DNA of 16,068 bases, taken from NCBI GenBank assembly GCA_938008435.1, contig CALLKK010000005.1:1-16068 (forward strand), read 5' to 3'. Source of the stretch: an uncultured Steroidobacter sp. (GTDB lineage: Bacteria; Pseudomonadota; Gammaproteobacteria; Steroidobacterales; Steroidobacteraceae). Made by a program: the position numbers and the translations under genes. Under the pieces are notes generated by a model, which saw only the letters and a program-made list of their open reading frames with translations, had not been told where the DNA came from and searched no databases. Shown here piece after piece: positions 13,681-16,068 of the stretch (the first letter of the stretch is position 1; the number at the start of each line of letters is the position of its first letter).

Positions 13681-14376
13681 TTAGAGCGCGAGCGACGAAA
13701 TTTCCACCGGCACGCCCGGCCCCATCGTCGAGGAGATGGACACCTTCCTCAGATAGACACCCTTGGCGGTTGCCGGCTTTGCCTTCTGCAGGTCCTGCAG
13801 CAGGGCAACGAGGTTCTCTTTGAGCTGCGTCGCTTCGAAATCGGCCTTGCCGATCGTGCAGTGCACGACGCCGCCCTTGTCCGAGCGGTAACGCACCTGA
13901 CCCGCCTTCGCGTTCTTCACCGCGCCGACGACGTCCGGCGTGACCGTACCGACCTTCGGATTCGGCATGAGGCCGCGCGGACCGAGAATCTGACCGAGCT
14001 GACCCACGACGCGCATCGCATCGGGGCTGGCAATGACGACGTCGAAGTTGATCTCGCCCGCCTTGACCTTCTCGGCGAGATCCTCGAGGCCGACGATGTC
14101 GGCGCCCGCCTCACGCGCGGCGTCCTGATTCTTGCCCGAGGTGAACACGGCGACGCGCACCGACTTGCCGATACCGTGCGGCAGCACCGTCGAGCCGCGC
14201 ACCTGCTGGTCGGACTTCGACGCATCGATGCCGAGGTTCACGGCCACATCGACCGACTCGCGGAACTTGGCCTTCGCGAGCTCCTTGACGATCGCGATGG
14301 CCTCGTCGATCGGATACTGCTTGCCGGGCTGCACACGGCTCGCCCAGGCCTGAATGCGTTTTGCTACTGCTGCCAT
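13681..14376 (-). CDS. rplA: 50S ribosomal protein L1
   Basis: Forms the mobile L1 stalk at the 50S E site, helping release of deacylated tRNA; in relatives it represses the rplK-rplA mRNA by binding an rRNA-like site. The 231-aa product is normal length (E. coli 234). Family blocks seen are STVLPHGIGK, GPRGLMPNPKVGT in the middle and SISSTMGPGVPV near the C-terminus. The frame stays open for 16 codons further upstream into rplK, but the ATG at 14376 gives the usual MAAVAKR-type start and has GGAGG about 10 nt upstream inside the end of rplK. It starts 1 nt after the rplK stop (TGACATG), so the two are translationally coupled. Confidence 0.98.
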   Translation of the reverse strand: MAAVAKRIQAWASRVQPGKQYPIDEAIAIVKELAKAKFRESVDVAVNLGIDASKSDQQVRGSTVLPHGIGKSVRVAVFTSGKNQDAAREAGADIVGLEDLAEKVKAGEINFDVVIASPDAMRVVGQLGQILGPRGLMPNPKVGTVTPDVVGAVKNAKAGQVRYRSDKGGVVHCTIGKADFEATQLKENLVALLQDLQKAKPATAKGVYLRKVSISSTMGPGVPVEISSLAL

Positions 14377-14377
14377 G

Positions 14378-14809
14378 TCACACCCCCTCCACGTCGACAC
14401 CCATGCTGCGCGCGCTGCCGGCAATGGTGCGCACGGCGGCCTCGAGATCGGCAGCCGTCAGATCGGGCTGCTTCGTCTTGGCGATCTCTTCGAGCTGTTG
14501 ACGCGTGATGCGACCCACCTTGTGGGTGTTCGGGGCGCCGCTGCCCTTCTCGATGCCGAGCGCCTTGCGGATCAGCACGGAGGCGGGCGGGGTCTTCAGA
14601 ACGAACGTGAAGCTGCGATCGCTGTAAACCGTGATGACCACGGGCGTGGGCAGTCCCTTCTCGAGGTTCTGCGTCTGCGCGTTGAACGCCTTGCAGAACT
14701 CCATGATGTTGACGCCCTGCTGACCGAGCGCCGGACCGACCGGCGGGCTCGGATTGGCTTGGCCCGCAGGAATCTGCAGCTTGATGTAGCCGGTTACTTT
14801 CTTGGCCAT
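14378..14809 (-). CDS. rplK: 50S ribosomal protein L11
   Basis: Binds the GTPase-associated region of 23S rRNA at the stalk base; needed for RelA activation and the site of thiostrepton action. The 143-aa product is one longer than E. coli. The N-terminal domain has the proline-rich IPAGQANPSPPVGPALGQQG segment (about 13-32); the C-terminal RNA-binding domain carries KTPPASVLIRKALG and GSGAPN..VGRIT. The ATG at 14809 has GGAG 10 nt upstream. It lies 177 bp after nusG, across a spacer with repeat element B, a strong hairpin and a possible L1 site, and it is coupled to rplA downstream. Confidence 0.98.
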   Translation of the reverse strand: MAKKVTGYIKLQIPAGQANPSPPVGPALGQQGVNIMEFCKAFNAQTQNLEKGLPTPVVITVYSDRSFTFVLKTPPASVLIRKALGIEKGSGAPNTHKVGRITRQQLEEIAKTKQPDLTAADLEAAVRTIAGSARSMGVDVEGV

Positions 14810-14823
14810 TGATGATTACTCCG

Positions 14824-14851
14824 TGGGTCGTAGCGCTCGAAAGAGCTCCCC
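14824..14851 (-). promoter_or_regulatory. Candidate L1-binding operator ahead of rplK
   Basis: On the minus strand TGGG and CCCA close a structure with GA on one side and a larger CTACGA-like bulge on the other, capped by GCTC-TTTC-GAGC, ending shortly before the rplK GGAG box. L1 is known to repress the rplK-rplA mRNA through a stem / asymmetric loop / stem that imitates its 23S rRNA site, located here in E. coli. The general shape and position fit. I have not shown that the conserved loop bases match. Confidence 0.45.
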
Positions 14852-14871
14852 AGTCGTCCTTGCGATGAAAC

Positions 14872-14892
14872 GCTTCGTTCTCCGAACGAAGC
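14872..14892 (-). terminator. Perfect 9-bp hairpin between nusG and rplK
   Basis: GCTTCGTTC (14872-14880) and GAACGAAGC (14884-14892) pair perfectly with a 3-nt loop. On the minus strand the stem is followed by GTTTCATC, a three-T run. This looks like a weak terminator or attenuator that could separate secE-nusG transcription from rplK. E. coli also has a partial terminator in this gap followed by a promoter; I found no clear promoter here. Confidence 0.55.
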
Positions 14893-14895
14893 TTG

Positions 14896-14980
14896 GGGCA
14901 CTCGGGCCCTGGGCCCTAGGCTCTGGTCAGAAGAATCAGCGCCTCGCTCTTCTTGCCAGCAACCCAGGGCCCAGCGCCCG
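14896..14980. repeat. Heptamer-array palindrome (element B) after nusG
   Basis: CTGGGCCCT at 14909-14917 has its reverse complement AGGGCCCAG at 14966-14974. The left arm has units GGGCACTC, GGGCCCT, GGGCCCTA, GGCTCT, then GGTCAGAAGAA; the right arm on the other strand has GGGCGCT, GGGCCCT, GGGTTGCT, GGCAAGAAGAGCG. The core flanks are near-identical to those of element A (13215-13300), about 1.7 kb away. The element starts within 10 nt of the nusG stop. No coding capacity. Function unknown; a 3'-end hairpin or a dispersed palindromic repeat is possible. Confidence 0.75.
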
Positions 14981-14986
14981 CTTACC

Positions 14987-15520
14987 TTACGCCTTCTCGA
15001 CCTGCGAGAAGTCCAACTCGACCGGCGTTGAACGTCCGAGGATCTGCACTGCGACCTGCAGGCGATTCTTCTCGTAGTTCACCGACTCGACGACGCCGTT
15101 GAAGTCATTGAACGGCCCATCAATGACACGCACGACCTCGCCGGGCTCAAACAATACTTTCGGCTTCGGCTTGTCGACGCCCTCTTCGACGCGACGCAGG
15201 ATGCTCATGGCTTCCTTGTCGGTAATCGGCGCGGGCTTTTCCGGCGTACCGCCGATGAAGCCGAGCACTTTCGGCACTTCCCTCACCAGGTGCCACGTGT
15301 CCTCGTCCATCTCCATCTGCACGAGCACGTAACCGGGGAAGAACTTGCGGTCGCTCTTGCGCTTCTGGCCGTCGCGCATCTCCACGACCTCTTCCGTCGG
15401 CACGAGGATCTCGCCGAACTTGTGCTCCAAGCCCTGCAGCTTGATGCGCTCCTTGAGCGCCTCGGCGACGCGATGTTCGAAATTCGAATACGCGTGTACG
15501 ACGTACCACCGCAGGGCCAT
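14987..15520 (-). CDS. nusG: Transcription termination/antitermination factor NusG
   Basis: Binds the polymerase clamp to suppress pausing, and links polymerase to Rho or to ribosomal S10. The 177-aa product is near the E. coli length (181). The NGN domain spans about 1-117, with RWYVVHAYSNFEHRVAEAL at the start and RKFFPGYVLVQM at 58-69. The KOW domain (about 125-177) has FEPGEVVRVIDGPFNDFNG and ends TPVELDFSQVEKA, the part that contacts S10 and Rho in E. coli. The ATG at 15520 lies 1 nt after the secE stop (TGAGATG) and has AGGGGAG about 5 nt upstream, so it is translationally coupled to secE. Confidence 0.98.
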   Translation of the reverse strand: MALRWYVVHAYSNFEHRVAEALKERIKLQGLEHKFGEILVPTEEVVEMRDGQKRKSDRKFFPGYVLVQMEMDEDTWHLVREVPKVLGFIGGTPEKPAPITDKEAMSILRRVEEGVDKPKPKVLFEPGEVVRVIDGPFNDFNGVVESVNYEKNRLQVAVQILGRSTPVELDFSQVEKA

Positions 15521-15521
15521 C

Positions 15522-15899
15522 TCAACTCCCCTGTCCCGTCAACCAACGAGTGAGCGCACCCAGCAGCGTATCGAGCAGCCAGAAAAACACACCGAGCACT
15601 ACCACCATGAAAAAGACGATCAGCGTCACTTGCATGGTCTCCTGCCGGCTCGGCCACACGACCTTACGCAGCTCGATGCGCGAGCTCTGGACAAACGCCC
15701 AGAACGTCTTGCCCTGATGAGATTGCGAAGCGACGAAGGCACCCACTGCAAGCGAGGCGAGCACGATGATCCAGCGCAACCAGATCGGCTGCTCGCCGAG
15801 CAGGTAAAAGCCTGCGATGCCAGCCGCCAGAATGGCGACGCCGGCCGCAAGCTTCGCTGCGTCGAGAGATGTAGCGCCTTCTTGTACGTGTTCAGTCAT
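15522..15899 (-). CDS. secE: Preprotein translocase subunit SecE
   Basis: An essential inner-membrane subunit of the SecYEG protein-export channel that clamps SecY. The 125-aa product from the ATG at 15899 has three predicted membrane segments (about 14-34, 40-58 and 91-113), as in E. coli and unlike the single-helix form of many bacteria. The conserved amphipathic segment ELRKVVWPSRQET (76-88) precedes the last helix. The frame extends ten codons to a TTG at 15929, which has no ribosome-binding site. The ATG has none either, but a short uORF with a good Shine-Dalgarno overlaps it. It is followed after 1 nt by nusG and preceded by tRNA-Trp. Confidence 0.95.
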   Translation of the reverse strand: MTEHVQEGATSLDAAKLAAGVAILAAGIAGFYLLGEQPIWLRWIIVLASLAVGAFVASQSHQGKTFWAFVQSSRIELRKVVWPSRQETMQVTLIVFFMVVVLGVFFWLLDTLLGALTRWLTGQGS

Positions 15900-15948
15900 G
15901 AAAGCCGGTGACGAAGGGGCGGGTGACAAGCGGCCGGACGACGAGCAT
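15892..15948 (-). CDS. Candidate 18-codon leader peptide overlapping the secE start
   Basis: An ATG at 15948 preceded by AGGGG (8 nt spacing) opens an 18-codon frame, MLVVRPLVTRPFVTGFHD, that stops with a TGA at 15894-15892. The secE ATG at 15899 lies inside it in another frame, so a ribosome ending here would be 5 nt past the secE start. The secE ATG has no visible Shine-Dalgarno of its own, so coupling by termination-reinitiation is plausible. The peptide has no recognisable family. It could also be chance, since the frame is short. Confidence 0.4.
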   Translation of the reverse strand: MLVVRPLVTRPFVTGFHD

Positions 15949-15993
15949 CCAACCGTCCCCTGCCTGCGAGCCCCCGAATCACTCTCCTGTCAG

Positions 15994-16068
15994 TGGCAGG
16001 CCAGGAGGGAATCGAACCCCCAACCTGCGGTTTTGGAGACCGCCGCTCTGCCAATTGAGCTACTGGCC
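15994..16068 (-). tRNA. tRNA-Trp (CCA anticodon), 5' end cut by the window edge
   Basis: The minus strand reads as a complete cloverleaf apart from the first base. The acceptor arm GGCCAG pairs with CTGGCC, the D-arm has AGCTCAATTGGCAGAGC, the anticodon arm GCGGTCTCCAAAACCGC carries the CCA anticodon, and the T-arm GGGGGTTCGATTCCCTC is typical. The 3' GCCA end is encoded (15994-15997). One 5' base (A expected, opposite the T before GCCA) lies beyond 16068. tRNA-Trp just ahead of secE is the common arrangement in gammaproteobacteria, usually after a tuf gene. It may be co-transcribed with secE-nusG. Confidence 0.95.

Overview
The window is GC-rich and almost entirely one co-oriented minus-strand block. 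It is the classic proteobacterial ribosome/RNA polymerase super-cluster. Read 5'->3' along the minus strand the order is tRNA-Trp, secE, nusG, rplK, rplA, rplJ, rplL, rpoB, rpoC, rpsL, rpsG, fusA. This order, the E. coli-like protein sequences (a three-helix SecE, RpoB of about 1385 aa, RpoC of about 1403 aa) and tRNA-Trp directly ahead of secE point to a high-GC gammaproteobacterium. I would guess something near the Xanthomonadales/Nevskiales, but that placement is inference. All proteins look intact and carry their key residues. No plus-strand gene, insertion sequence, CRISPR array or phage gene was found.

Layout by coordinate: 1-95 is a long hairpin of 8-nt repeats behind fusA. 96-3219 holds fusA, rpsG and rpsL (the str genes), driven by a near-consensus sigma70 promoter at 3331-3359. 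3220-3450 is the rpoC/rpsL spacer with that promoter and two perfect hairpins. 3451-11945 holds rpoC and rpoB, which share an identical 15-nt translation start region. 11955-12162 is the rplL/rpoB spacer with one hairpin. 12163-13149 holds rplL and rplJ. 13150-13680 is a 531-bp non-coding region with a probable L10-type leader and three palindromic repeat elements. 13681-14809 holds rplA and rplK. 14810-14986 is a spacer with a perfect hairpin, a possible L1 operator and a fourth repeat element. 14987-15899 holds nusG and secE. 15900-15993 is the secE leader with a short overlapping uORF. 15994 to the end is tRNA-Trp, missing about one 5' base.

The genes supply the beta and beta' polymerase subunits, the elongation factor NusG that binds polymerase, the ribosomal stalk (L11, L10, L7/L12), the L1 stalk, 30S proteins S12 and S7, translocase EF-G, and the Sec translocon subunit SecE.

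The coding content is textbook; the unusual material is in the gaps. At least four intergenic elements are built as inward-facing arrays of about 7-nt units (GGGCTCT-like or GACTGGA-like) around a purine-rich core. A fifth, behind fusA, has the same plan with 8-nt GTGACAAA-like units. Arms match within an element while the unit differs between elements. One element sits between two segments of the putative L10 leader that can pair. These look like members of a dispersed palindromic repeat family placed at regulatory junctions, and they are the best candidate here for something poorly described.
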